64,000 nt of DNA, taken from assembly GCA_016716765.1 (NCBI GenBank), contig JADJVA010000004.1:248001-312000 (forward strand), given 5' to 3'. Position numbers and translations under genes: made by a program. Numbering within the stretch: the first letter of the stretch is position 1; each line of letters opens with the position of its first letter. The DNA is from Bdellovibrionales bacterium (GTDB lineage: Bacteria > Bdellovibrionota > Bdellovibrionia > Bdellovibrionales > UBA1609). The notes under the pieces are model-generated. The model saw nothing but the letters and a program-made list of their open reading frames with translations. It searched no databases and was not told where the DNA came from. This document shows, piece after piece, positions 28,591 to 36,839 of the stretch.

Positions 28591-28625
28591 AGTTTCAGGC
28601 ATGCGTGATTGCGTTGCCTGAAACT
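28591..28625 (-). promoter_or_regulatory. Leader hairpin before the 94-aa gene
   Basis: AGTTTCAGGC (28591-28600) and GCCTGAAACT (28616-28625) form a perfect 10-bp stem ending beside the AGGAGG ribosome site. Folding in the mRNA could limit translation. Confidence 0.6.
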
Positions 28626-28639
28626 AGGATAGAAATTCG

Positions 28640-28660
28640 ACGTCCTAAAGGGTTGGACGG
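28640..28660 (-). promoter_or_regulatory. Element operator, site 3 (imperfect)
   Basis: ACGTCCTA-N5-TTGGACGG matches the two perfect sites in spacing and in distance to the start (61 bp). It is degenerate at three arm positions. Confidence 0.6.
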
Positions 28661-28676
28661 TGACGACAGTTTTTAT

Positions 28677-29903
28677 TTAACGAGTGACTGCTAAGTGGAA
28701 ATGGCGGAAGCCCAAGACACATGGAGTTTGACAGGACCACGTCCTCGCGTCCATTTCGGATTTAAACGTTTCGATTTGAGACTTCGTAGCTGGCTCAGAA
28801 TATCCGCATACGATCCGACTCACATCTAGCCAAGCATCAAGATCAAATATCCTAGGAGTCTGAAGTTTCTTAGAGCCAATCGTTGGCAGAGAATGCCCCC
28901 CAGTATAGCGCGACTGATCTTCACGCGGAAAAAATTCTTTGAGTTTAGGCGGCTGACCACGAGAAATTTTAGAAAGCGGTTCTGGCCAGATTCGGCCTTG
29001 TCGGCTCCAGCGTTCCAAGTTGAGAATATCTGGTCCGATATTTTTTGCTCTATCATTCTCGTCGACTTCAGTCCGTGACAAGAGATGCTGGTCAGTCAAT
29101 TTTGCGTATGTGGGACTCCAAAGCCCTAGCAACTGAGTAACCCAAACATCATTGCCCGTGGGATAAAATGTCAGAGCTATGTTGCCAAAGGCCGGTATAC
29201 AACGGCCTTCAAATGATTGACCGTATCCGGACTTAGATGGAAGCAGAAGAGACTGATTCGGAAGACGTAAAATGATTAGCTGATTTCCAAAGGCGCGAAC
29301 ATGATCTGCCGTCGGAACAAAGTTATTAGAAGACACATCAAGGGGACTGTGTTGGGAAAGGAAGACAGTGACTGGCAGACCTCCACTTTTCCCAAAAACC
29401 CCTTTGCCAACAGTGAAAGTTAGAAGCGCACTGCCAACAGAAAAATGAAGGCGTAGCTCATGGTCGTCAAGTTTTGGTGACTTAAATGAAATTGACAGAT
29501 GCTGAAGAATATCTCGAGATGCCAGTAGACTTCCGCTTACAGTTTCTAGTATCCGCTCGCCGATATATTTTTCGTGGTCTGATTTATATGCAACGCGCGC
29601 GACTGATGAAACATGAACGTCAGGGTCATAATCGTCTTTTGGAATGTAGACACCATTCTTGCGGAATCTATATACCAGGACTTTCTCATCAAGTGAGAGT
29701 TCACCTATTGCTCGAGCTACAGATGATTTCGCCAGACCTAGATCTTTTGCTAGCTCTGACTGAGTACGCGTATTGCGGATCACTTCATTATAGTCCGTAG
29801 AATACTCGCCGGGCTTTAAGTGAATATCTCGGCAGCGAACATATTTTTTTATGTAGTTGTAAACACGATCTTCGGTTGTTTGTTTTTTCTTAGTTCTGCC
29901 CAC
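28677..29903 (-). CDS. Helix-turn-helix protein, possibly replication initiator or regulator
   Basis: The open frame reaches 30059, but those codons would overlap the divergent recombinase start. GTG 29903 (VGRTKKKQTTEDR) is the start I prefer, though it has no strong RBS. An HTH is visible in QSELAKDLGLAKSSVARAIGELS (about residues 45-70 of the short form). The following 330 residues are unrecognised. It could initiate replication or regulate the adjacent element genes. Confidence 0.6.
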   Translation of the reverse strand: MGRTKKKQTTEDRVYNYIKKYVRCRDIHLKPGEYSTDYNEVIRNTRTQSELAKDLGLAKSSVARAIGELSLDEKVLVYRFRKNGVYIPKDDYDPDVHVSSVARVAYKSDHEKYIGERILETVSGSLLASRDILQHLSISFKSPKLDDHELRLHFSVGSALLTFTVGKGVFGKSGGLPVTVFLSQHSPLDVSSNNFVPTADHVRAFGNQLIILRLPNQSLLLPSKSGYGQSFEGRCIPAFGNIALTFYPTGNDVWVTQLLGLWSPTYAKLTDQHLLSRTEVDENDRAKNIGPDILNLERWSRQGRIWPEPLSKISRGQPPKLKEFFPREDQSRYTGGHSLPTIGSKKLQTPRIFDLDAWLDVSRIVCGYSEPATKSQIETFKSEMDARTWSCQTPCVLGFRHFHLAVTR

Positions 29904-30043
29904 CTCATTTTGTCGGCAAATTTTAGTAATCTCTTGAAATTCGAGACGTGTGTTTTTGTTTGTTTTCAAACAGTTAATAGATATGCAAAACTTTGTGCTT
30001 TTCGTTCCAAAACTGGCGATAATCTTTTGGTATGGAGGTCCAG

Positions 30044-30667
30044 ATGAAAGTCGCAACATATTCCCGAGTGTCCACGTCCCACCACAATCAAAATCCTGAC
30101 GTTCAAGTCCACGAACTAAGGCGCTATTGCGAAGCTCGCGGCTGGACTATCGCCCATGAAATTGTCGATCACGGATTCAGTGGCGCAACAGATGTGCGAC
30201 CGGGACTCAAGGAGTTGTTGTCTCTAGTTCGCGAACGCAAAGTTGATGTTGTTGTAGTTGTGAAAATGGATCGCCTGTTTCGAAGTCTCAGGCACTTGGT
30301 TGCCACTCTTGAAGAATGGCAAGCTATCAACATTCAATTCGTGGCGACGAAAGACAACATCGACTACACCACACCAGCAGGACGGCTTCTTGCGCAGATC
30401 CTTGGTTCACTCGCAGAGTTTGAAAAAGGTCTTTTGATTGAACGAACGATGCTCGGTCTTGAACACGCTCGTCGATCTGGGAAAATACTTGGGCGACCAA
30501 AAACTAGAGACGACGCTAAAATTCAAGAATTGCGAGCCCAGGGTCGAAGCTACACGGCGATTCAAAAGGAGCTGGGCGTAAGTCGAGGTTCGATTTCTCG
30601 GGCACTTCAGACCGTTCCGAAAACCCCTAAAAATCAGCCGCAAAAAACGCAACGATTTCAATGGTGA
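30044..30667 (+). CDS. Serine recombinase (resolvase/invertase type)
   Basis: Start ATG 30044 has GGAGG five bases upstream; the ATG at 30032 overlaps that site. The 207-aa length equals small resolvases. Catalytic Ser10 lies in YSRVSTSHH. VVVVKMDRLFRSLRHL and LAQILGSLAEFEKGLLIERT are family blocks, and a C-terminal HTH (YTAIQKELGVSRGSISRAL) binds DNA. It may resolve dimers or invert DNA in the element. Confidence 0.92.
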   Translation: MKVATYSRVSTSHHNQNPDVQVHELRRYCEARGWTIAHEIVDHGFSGATDVRPGLKELLSLVRERKVDVVVVVKMDRLFRSLRHLVATLEEWQAINIQFVATKDNIDYTTPAGRLLAQILGSLAEFEKGLLIERTMLGLEHARRSGKILGRPKTRDDAKIQELRAQGRSYTAIQKELGVSRGSISRALQTVPKTPKNQPQKTQRFQW

Positions 30668-30674
30668 TAGTTTT

Positions 30675-30705
30675 GAAAACGACTGTCCCGAAATCGGTCG
30701 TTTTC
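30675..30705. terminator. Hairpin after the serine recombinase
   Basis: GAAAACGAC and GTCGTTTTC form a perfect 9-bp stem with a 13-nt loop, 8 bp after the recombinase stop. No long T-run follows, so a recombination site is an alternative to a terminator. Confidence 0.5.
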
Positions 30706-30757
30706 GGAACACTGAAGAACGTGAAGTTCCCTTCAAGTTTCTCCGATCTATACCGTC

Positions 30758-31282
30758 ATGAGATGGTCAAAGAATGGTTTTGTGAAAAGGTCAGCGGAAG
30801 AAGAGCGCATACGGGTGCAAATCCAGAAAGTGAATCGACAATCATGGGACTTTTTTCCCACGCGGTCGCATTATCGAAATCATTCCGGTGCTGGGCTCGC
30901 AATTGCATTGCCGATCATTTTGGTTTTTTTCGTGATCGCCGCAGTTCCTCTCTATCTGGTTTGGGTTGTGCGCCAGGCTTATAGCTACCCGAAATCGCGA
31001 CGGACATTCTTGCGACAAGAATTATTGAGACTGTCTTGGATTCTTTCGGTGGTACTTGTTCCATACTCCATCATTGACGCTATTATAATTAAGAATCATG
31101 TCTATCTGTCCCTTTTGGGAATTCCTCTTGGAATTTGGATGTCATTGCAAATGAAAAAGAAATTTCGGGTTGCTGCGAAAACTCAAAAATATGAAGAAAA
31201 AAAGTCGGCGACACGTCATCGGAGGAAGCTCGCCAAGCAGCAACCACGCGAACAGAGACGCTCTGACTCAGCGGCTTCTTAG
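30758..31282 (+). CDS. Small membrane protein
   Basis: The 174-aa frame has two to three hydrophobic helices (LAIALPIILVFFVIAAVPLY, LSWILSVVLVPYSIIDAI, VYLSLLGIPLGI) and a Lys/Arg-rich cytoplasmic tail. ATG 30758 has no clear RBS, so the real start may be a later GTG near 30815. Its end overlaps the end of the facing lipoprotein gene by 15 bp. No family is recognised. Confidence 0.5.
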   Translation: MRWSKNGFVKRSAEEERIRVQIQKVNRQSWDFFPTRSHYRNHSGAGLAIALPIILVFFVIAAVPLYLVWVVRQAYSYPKSRRTFLRQELLRLSWILSVVLVPYSIIDAIIIKNHVYLSLLGIPLGIWMSLQMKKKFRVAAKTQKYEEKKSATRHRRKLAKQQPREQRRSDSAAS

Positions 31283-32119
31283 CTCCGTGACCGGAACTGA
31301 ATATTTGCAAAAGAATTCCAAATTCATTTCCGTAACGAATCGGATGTCTCCATTTTCTGTTGCAGCCTCGGCGATTGAAGTGGAATTTTTAGCGATCCAT
31401 CTCCAAATGAAATCCTGGTGATCCATTGCCAGCTTCGGAGAAAATATGTCGCGATCATAGCCAAAGTAGTGGTTAGCCGCCGGCAGCTTGATATTTGGTG
31501 TGGGGTTTATTTGTTCGAATTTGATTACCACTTCAAGAGGGACACGGAACGTAAATTTTTGAAACAAGAACTGCATGTCAGCATATCCACCTTCATGAAA
31601 ATATAGTGGCTTCAAAAAGCGTGCGGCGTACGTTTTCAAAAGTAGGCTAGGCCCATTTACAAAGTTTCTAAGCTCATAGGCTTCTCGGTCGACATTATCA
31701 AGTTGATCCACAGCTAGCGGTTCTTCCAGATTTTCGGGTTGACTGACTCCACGGTATGATTGGCCCGAGTAATAGAAGAATTCATTTTTTAGGAAATGTC
31801 GGGCACCCTTCGAATGAAGGGTACGCCACTGAAGAGCTTCGTCTATAGCTAAGCCGGTAGTAGTCGGAGGCCGATATGTAAAAGTTCGTTTTATCGACAA
31901 TCGCGGGCTTACTCCAGTGCACAAGCTACTTCTGACTTTTTCAACTTGGTCAATTCTGGATGAACCAGATTCGATTATTGATGAAATCCCCACGTAAACT
32001 GTATTAGGAATCAAATGTGGCTCCGGCAGTTTGGCTGAACGCGGAATACTTGGAGCCTCGCGGACAGGTTCAGTCGTGCACCCCACAAAAAACGGAACGC
32101 ATAATGACAAAAAGAGCAT
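31268..32119 (-). CDS. Lipoprotein of an element-borne envelope operon
   Basis: ATG 32119 begins two bases after the upstream stop, so translation is probably coupled. The signal peptide ends in FVGC. The mature domain of about 265 residues has no recognisable family. It is the last of four consecutive genes for exported proteins that follow an XRE regulator, so it probably acts with them at the cell surface. Confidence 0.7.
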   Translation of the reverse strand: MLFLSLCVPFFVGCTTEPVREAPSIPRSAKLPEPHLIPNTVYVGISSIIESGSSRIDQVEKVRSSLCTGVSPRLSIKRTFTYRPPTTTGLAIDEALQWRTLHSKGARHFLKNEFFYYSGQSYRGVSQPENLEEPLAVDQLDNVDREAYELRNFVNGPSLLLKTYAARFLKPLYFHEGGYADMQFLFQKFTFRVPLEVVIKFEQINPTPNIKLPAANHYFGYDRDIFSPKLAMDHQDFIWRWIAKNSTSIAEAATENGDIRFVTEMNLEFFCKYSVPVTELRSR

Positions 32120-32120
32120 T

Positions 32121-32885
32121 CTACATTTTTTCAAGGTAGACCTCCATGGTTTCGATTGATTCGCTACCAGACTGCTTTCCATGCACTTTCAAATGTTTGG
32201 GCGCAAAGCCAGAGGGACCGCGAATGATTATCTCGGTGTCTGTAGGCAAAACCAAAACTGTGACAGGATTGCCTTTGCAATGAATGGTTCTACTTTGCTT
32301 GCCCCTGACTAAAATCGATTCGCAAGAAGGAACAACTGAGAGCAAGAAATGTCGATTTTCACCATACGAAATTTTGCTAGCTGTAGGACCCGAAGATGGT
32401 GCACTACGATCGACAACTTCTATGCTTTTCACTGAGCTTTCGTCGCTTGCCACAGAATTTTTATTTCCCTGCGGTACTTCGGTTTCATTGATTACTTGAA
32501 CGCGTATCTTTTTAGTGTCGAAAGAGCATTTTAGCCAAACCGTATAAACGCCTTCCTTTTCCTCGTTGTATTCATTCAGTGGGTTGCAAATGAGGCCTTC
32601 AACATTTTTGGTGCTCGACACCTCGGAGTGGAAACTTGCTGTTTTCTCAGTTTCAATACTCATACTACGAATATTTGCAGATCCGTTTATTTGCTCTGCA
32701 GCCGTTCCCTTTGCTTGGTCGATTGCTGAACGTCTTGCAAGATCCAAAGATGGACCGATACCATTGGTGACCACGGTCAGAATCGACGCCCTTTGCTGGA
32801 TTCCATTCTGACGAGTCCAATCGGGCGGCGTCGCCGCAGCAGCAATTGAAAACAAAATGCAGACCGCCGTAGTGAAGCTATTCAT
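32121..32885 (-). CDS. Exported protein with an LPP20/FlgP-like N-terminal region
   Basis: The 254-aa protein has a signal peptide (SFTTAVCILFSIAAAA). The ARRSAIDQAKGTAAEQINGS stretch resembles the repeated Ala-rich helix of LPP20-like envelope proteins. Later comes a beta-rich segment with paired cysteines (VVPSCESILV, TIHCKGN). AAGGACAATCAAG precedes ATG 32885. It lies between two lipoprotein genes of the same operon. Confidence 0.65.
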   Translation of the reverse strand: MNSFTTAVCILFSIAAAATPPDWTRQNGIQQRASILTVVTNGIGPSLDLARRSAIDQAKGTAAEQINGSANIRSMSIETEKTASFHSEVSSTKNVEGLICNPLNEYNEEKEGVYTVWLKCSFDTKKIRVQVINETEVPQGNKNSVASDESSVKSIEVVDRSAPSSGPTASKISYGENRHFLLSVVPSCESILVRGKQSRTIHCKGNPVTVLVLPTDTEIIIRGPSGFAPKHLKVHGKQSGSESIETMEVYLEKM

Positions 32886-32909
32886 CTTGATTGTCCTTGG
32901 GACAGTTGA

Positions 32910-33533
32910 CTATTTTCCACCAACGAATTGGTCCCAATGTTTGTCGACTTTCTCTGCGAACTCCGTAGTAATGCCGGCTTTGCCTTTACTTTTACGAATA
33001 GCATCGACGATGGCAGCCTTGAAATCGTTTTCGGGCATTTCGACGAGAGCGAAAATGCGGTACTGAACGCCGACCTGACCATTTTCTTGAGTGGTGGCGA
33101 CCTTTTCCCAATATCTTTTGCTTGGTCGTAGACTATTGGTGGTGAGCTTGCTTGCCTCGGCGCCGATGTAGCGAGCTTGCGTGCTACTCATTGCTGTACC
33201 TTCCTCAGCATTCTGAAAAACGAAATCGAGGCGTTGCTCTATAGCACTGGAGATCGCAGCTTTCCCATTGTTCTCAGCAATTCGAAAACCAGCTTCAACA
33301 CGGTCATCGACAGGAAGCGAAGTCATGCCCATCGAGTAAACCTTGCCACTTTCAACTCGGAAAGGCTCGGACTCTTTTAGCCAAGCTGGCCGCGATGAAA
33401 GTTCGTCGATTCTTGAAAGTACTCGTTCCTCGCCAACATTGCCTTGAATCTCTGCAATCTTCTTTGAGTTGGTGGATGAGCATCCCACCGAAAAAGCTGC
33501 TAGCAGCAAGCCAATTTGAAATATCGATTTCAT
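32910..33533 (-). CDS. LPP20-like lipoprotein
   Basis: The 207-aa precursor has signal and lipobox (FSVGC). It has the family layout of a PAWLKE motif, a YSMGMTSLP strand, an Ala-rich helix (RIAENNGKAAISSAIEQRL) and a YRIFALVEMP strand. Relatives include FlgP and other outer-membrane-linked lipoproteins. AAGGAGATTCTC precedes ATG 33533. An LPP20 lipoprotein as cargo of an integrative element is unusual. Confidence 0.72.
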   Translation of the reverse strand: MKSIFQIGLLLAAFSVGCSSTNSKKIAEIQGNVGEERVLSRIDELSSRPAWLKESEPFRVESGKVYSMGMTSLPVDDRVEAGFRIAENNGKAAISSAIEQRLDFVFQNAEEGTAMSSTQARYIGAEASKLTTNSLRPSKRYWEKVATTQENGQVGVQYRIFALVEMPENDFKAAIVDAIRKSKGKAGITTEFAEKVDKHWDQFVGGK

Positions 33534-33622
33534 GAGAATCTCCTTGTGATTTTATTTTTTATTTTGATGGTCAAACAGAACTGTGGGCTCTAAAAGAACA
33601 GCGTAGGTGGCAGCAGTCTCAG

Positions 33623-34204
33623 TCACGATCGAGAATACCTGCTGACCCTTTTGAAAAATGCGTTGCGAAGCTGGGTCGGCCTTCTGTGAGTAGAGGAATG
33701 GAAAAATGAAAACAGCAAATTGCTTTTCCCAATGGCGTTCAATTTTTCTTTTTCACGCGCAGTCGCCTCTTTCATCAACTGATCAAGTTCCTTGGTCGTC
33801 TTTTCAGTGAGATTGACCTCAATGCGAAAGAGCTTCGAACCAGCAAAAACCAGAGCCATCCCTTTTGTTTTTTGCGCTTTGGCCTTCTCTGAAGTGAATG
33901 TGCAGATCACTAGCTCATAACCTTTTCCAAGGTCTTTGGGATCATCCGCACAAATGTCTTTGTATTGAAAAATGACCGAAGCAAGCTTGCCCTGATTTAG
34001 TACCTTGAGGTGTTCCTCTTGTCCTAAGTGGTGGATGCCCAGTTTTTCCAATGTGGCATGAAGCTGACTCTTTTCGAGCCCAAGATTTATTCCATAATAG
34101 CCAATCGTTTTTTGGAATTGCTCTGGCTTTGGACTTGATTTGTCGTTCGCAAATGAGAAGCAGCCAACGAAAAAAATGATCGAGGTAGCAAAGTGTATGT
34201 TCAC
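33623..34204 (-). CDS. Exported protein of unknown function
   Basis: The GTG start at 34204 overlaps the stop of the XRE gene (GTGA). The 193-aa product begins with a signal peptide (IHFATSIIFFVGCFSFA) and has a domain with DICADD and VICTFTSEKAKA. The last 30 residues are basic. No family is recognised. The start-stop overlap places it in the regulator's operon. Confidence 0.65.
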   Translation of the reverse strand: MNIHFATSIIFFVGCFSFANDKSSPKPEQFQKTIGYYGINLGLEKSQLHATLEKLGIHHLGQEEHLKVLNQGKLASVIFQYKDICADDPKDLGKGYELVICTFTSEKAKAQKTKGMALVFAGSKLFRIEVNLTEKTTKELDQLMKEATAREKEKLNAIGKSNLLFSFFHSSTHRRPTQLRNAFFKRVSRYSRS

Positions 34205-34704
34205 TTCTTACCGCCCTTGAGGAAATCAAAGTCGTCCTCGTCCGCGACACCTTCAATTGTGAGCTTAACCCAACGGCTAAATAGTTTTTTTGTTGGAAGA
34301 GAATCAATTTTAGGATTCGATTGGTGACCGCTAAGAAGGTAATCCAAACTAACGCCGAAATACTTGGCCATCGCAAGAAGGTGATTCGGGTCAATCTGAT
34401 GCCTGTCGGGCTTCAAGTATCCATTGAAGGTAGAAAGTGGAACTCCACAGGCCTTCGCAGCTTTTCGGGCCGATTGACCATTCTTTTTCAAAAGATCTCG
34501 AAGCACCAGGTGAAGTTTGTGGTGCATGTTATCCAAGCTTGAACCAATTGTGTTCTCTTGGGGAGTCGCGTGCGAGAAGCCGCTCACATTGATCGGGATC
34601 TCGATCATCCCCATAGGCAAAGCCTCGGCGGGAGCCTCAGTAGATGCTGGGTTCATGTCTTTCGATTTTTGTCCTGCTGCTGGACGCAGACGAGAACCCG
34701 TCAC
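34201..34704 (-). CDS. XRE-family transcriptional regulator
   Basis: The GTG start at 34704 is preceded by GGAGGTTTTAG. The 167-aa protein has a central helix-turn-helix (NGQSARKAAKACGVPLSTFN, then HLLAMAKYFGVSLDYLLSG), as in Cro/CI-type regulators, with N-terminal and C-terminal extensions. It is the first gene of the operon encoding four exported proteins and could be autoregulated. Whether it also reads the GCGTCCAA operators is unknown. Confidence 0.8.
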   Translation of the reverse strand: MTGSRLRPAAGQKSKDMNPASTEAPAEALPMGMIEIPINVSGFSHATPQENTIGSSLDNMHHKLHLVLRDLLKKNGQSARKAAKACGVPLSTFNGYLKPDRHQIDPNHLLAMAKYFGVSLDYLLSGHQSNPKIDSLPTKKLFSRWVKLTIEGVADEDDFDFLKGGKK

Positions 34705-34876
34705 CTAAAACCTCCGTTACATTTCTAGTTGGGGCTATTTCGGAACGCCCAAATTTAAAAATGCCCAGAGTTGAATCAAAAAGGATAAATTTTTTGGGAT
34801 TTTTTAAAACACGATAAATTTCAATATCAGTTCACGACTCGTTTCGTGACGCCAATCTTTTACCAAGGAGAACTCT

Positions 34877-35392
34877 ATGCACAAAGCGATGTTGAAAGCG
34901 ATGCGATCAGTGAATGCCCTAACCCCGAAGAAAGGGCCCGCCCAACCACCACCGAAGAAAACCATTGTTGCCGAGGTGCACGGACAAACGAGCTCACCTC
35001 TACAATGTCCTATTCGCGCGGCGAGGACATTTACCGTCGATGGAAATTTGAAAAACACCTCGAACGGAAAAGAAATTCGCGGGGTTGAGTTTGTCATTGA
35101 TACCGGCTGTCAGTTTTCAGTGGTGATCCCGGCCTTCGTTGCAGATCAGATTAGCCTTGATGAGGCTTCATACATCGGATCTTTCGGCGTCAACACTGTT
35201 AATGGTGGGTCGCTCGATGCGCCGACGTACAAGATTCTACTGACGATCGGTGGTATTCCAATACAGACAACTGTAGCCGTTTCTGGAACAGCAGGAGTTA
35301 AGGCGCTCATTGGCGCCGAACTTCTCTCGCTGTTCGATTTCCGCATTGTTGGCGATTCCTGTCGACTCTCGCTTGTACCTAATGCCAAGTAA
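34877..35392 (+). CDS. Retropepsin-like aspartyl protease-domain protein
   Basis: CCAAGGAGAACTCT precedes ATG 34877. The 171-aa protein contains the aspartyl protease signature FVIDTGCQFSVV (Asp75) and the later hydrophobic ALIGAELLSLFDFRI motif of single-domain retropepsins, which act as dimers. There is no signal peptide. It stands divergent to the XRE gene, so the two may share a regulatory region. Clustered cellular retropepsin-like proteins have varied roles; function is unknown here. Confidence 0.8.
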   Translation: MHKAMLKAMRSVNALTPKKGPAQPPPKKTIVAEVHGQTSSPLQCPIRAARTFTVDGNLKNTSNGKEIRGVEFVIDTGCQFSVVIPAFVADQISLDEASYIGSFGVNTVNGGSLDAPTYKILLTIGGIPIQTTVAVSGTAGVKALIGAELLSLFDFRIVGDSCRLSLVPNAK

Positions 35393-35453
35393 ATCAAGCG
35401 CCGCAAATTAAATTTTCTGAGCATTTTTTCGCAAGCCTGGTGATTATTTAATC

Positions 35454-35666
35454 ATGCAAAAGGGCAAAGAAATCCGCTTCACCACTTTCATCGACGAACA
35501 CACCGAATGTGAGGTGTTCGCGACGATCGAAAATGGAGGTCCTGTCATACAGACGGTCAACATTGTGGGCGACTGTGTAGTCACCTTCGATGACCTTGAT
35601 GACGAAGGCAGAGAATTTTTAATGAGCGAAGTCCGACGGGTCATGGCCGAAAGCCACAAATCATAG
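35454..35666 (+). CDS. Small acidic protein, 70 aa
   Basis: A compact frame starting MQKGKEIRFTTFIDEHTECE with an acidic centre (TFDDLDDEGREF). No clear RBS or family is visible. It is kept as a likely gene because it is colinear with its neighbours and has ordinary composition. Confidence 0.5.
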   Translation: MQKGKEIRFTTFIDEHTECEVFATIENGGPVIQTVNIVGDCVVTFDDLDDEGREFLMSEVRRVMAESHKS

Positions 35667-35910
35667 ACGGCACTCAATCAAACAAATCGTTCAACTTGCG
35701 AAAAGCTCCTAAGGGTTAGAAAGGCCGGGGGTTGCCCGGATACTCTAAAGATTCGTACCGCTTGAAATTAGGCGCAAAATCCACTGGACCTTTGTATATT
35801 GCGCTCAAAAAAGAGGGTTAAAAGTGTGGTGCTGACAGGCGCAAAGGTGGATCTAGTCTCCAGAGAATCCGAAGGAATGTCGAAAGGTTGCTCTGGAGGA
35901 ATTTGCAGCG
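35667..35910. other. Intergenic region upstream of the nuclease pair
   Basis: The 244 bp contain GC-rich short hairpins (CCGGGGGTTGCCCGG near 35728) and a GGAGGAATTTGCAGCG leader before ATG 35911. It probably holds the promoter of the two-gene cassette. No coding frame is supported. Confidence 0.4.
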
Positions 35911-36834
35911 ATGCCCATTTTCAACGTCAAAGGCAAAAGCCTTGAGTCAGTAAAGCTCATAAACTTCAAATTGGAGAAAGATCTTCAGGCACTCGTTGAG
36001 AAGAACCTTGATGCCGTTTTCAGTTGTCGTTTTGTTGCGTCTGAGTTCCCAACTGGGACTGAGCATGCTGGACGAATAGATACTTTAGCTCTTTCTGAAG
36101 ACAGCAATCCCGTGATTATCGAATACAAAAAAGAAGAGTCCTCGGATTTAATCAATCAAAGTCTTTTCTATTTATCTTGGATGCAAGATCACAGAGGCGA
36201 CTTTCAAGTAGTCACAGAGCGGACGCTAGGAAAAGGTGTGGAAGTAGATTGGTCAGAAATCAGAGTCATTTGCATAGCACCAGGGTATAAAAAGTATGAT
36301 CTTCATGCCGTGAAAGCGATGGGCGCCAATATCGAACTCTGGCAATATAAATTATTTGAAAATGGTACGTTCTACCTTGAGGAAGTCTTTCGAAAAAGTT
36401 CCTTTTCGAATGGAGAAGGTAAAAATCCAGTCTCTGTCGAAGCGGGAAAAAAAGCAGCAATTTCACGCGCCAATGGAATTTACACTTTTGAAGAGCATAT
36501 CGAAAACCTAGACAAAGAAGTTGTGGAATGGGTTCATGACCTTCGCGAATACATTCTTTCAATCGACGCCGCGATCGAGGAAGCTCCGAAGAAATTCTAT
36601 GTTGCCTATAAAACGGCTCAAAATTTCACTTGCCTGCAAACAGGCAAGAACAAGGTCACCCTATTTCTCAAGCTCAATCCGAAAGACTTCTCACCAATGC
36701 CAGAGAATGCCCGCGATGTAAGCGAAATTGGTCACTATGGTACAGGGAATTTCGAATATATCATTCGTTCAGAGACTGATCTCGAAGAGGCGAAGAAATT
36801 TATCAGGCAAGCGTTTGATGAAGTCGGAGGCTAG
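35911..36834 (+). CDS. PD-(D/E)XK nuclease-like protein with a DUF5655-type C-terminus
   Basis: The 307-aa protein has a NucS/DUF91-like nuclease core: AGRIDTLAL (Asp57) and PVIIEYKK (Glu71, Lys73). An LFYLSWMQDHRGDF helix follows. The C-terminal part (KKFYVAYKTAQNFTCLQTGK, VTLFLKLNPKDF) matches DUF5655. Proteins with this pairing are predicted endonucleases frequently found in mobile regions. The stop is 5 bp before the 740-aa gene, so the two are cotranscribed and likely act together. Confidence 0.8.
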   Translation: MPIFNVKGKSLESVKLINFKLEKDLQALVEKNLDAVFSCRFVASEFPTGTEHAGRIDTLALSEDSNPVIIEYKKEESSDLINQSLFYLSWMQDHRGDFQVVTERTLGKGVEVDWSEIRVICIAPGYKKYDLHAVKAMGANIELWQYKLFENGTFYLEEVFRKSSFSNGEGKNPVSVEAGKKAAISRANGIYTFEEHIENLDKEVVEWVHDLREYILSIDAAIEEAPKKFYVAYKTAQNFTCLQTGKNKVTLFLKLNPKDFSPMPENARDVSEIGHYGTGNFEYIIRSETDLEEAKKFIRQAFDEVGG

Positions 36835-36839
36835 TTCTC

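Noticed and set aside
24913..28660. The three palindromes as a CRISPR array
   Set aside because: Only three copies, kilobases apart, each in front of a gene; spacing and symmetry fit an operator.
30661..30984. 107-aa frame after the serine recombinase
   Set aside because: Overlaps the membrane-protein frame, includes the hairpin, and has no recognisable features.
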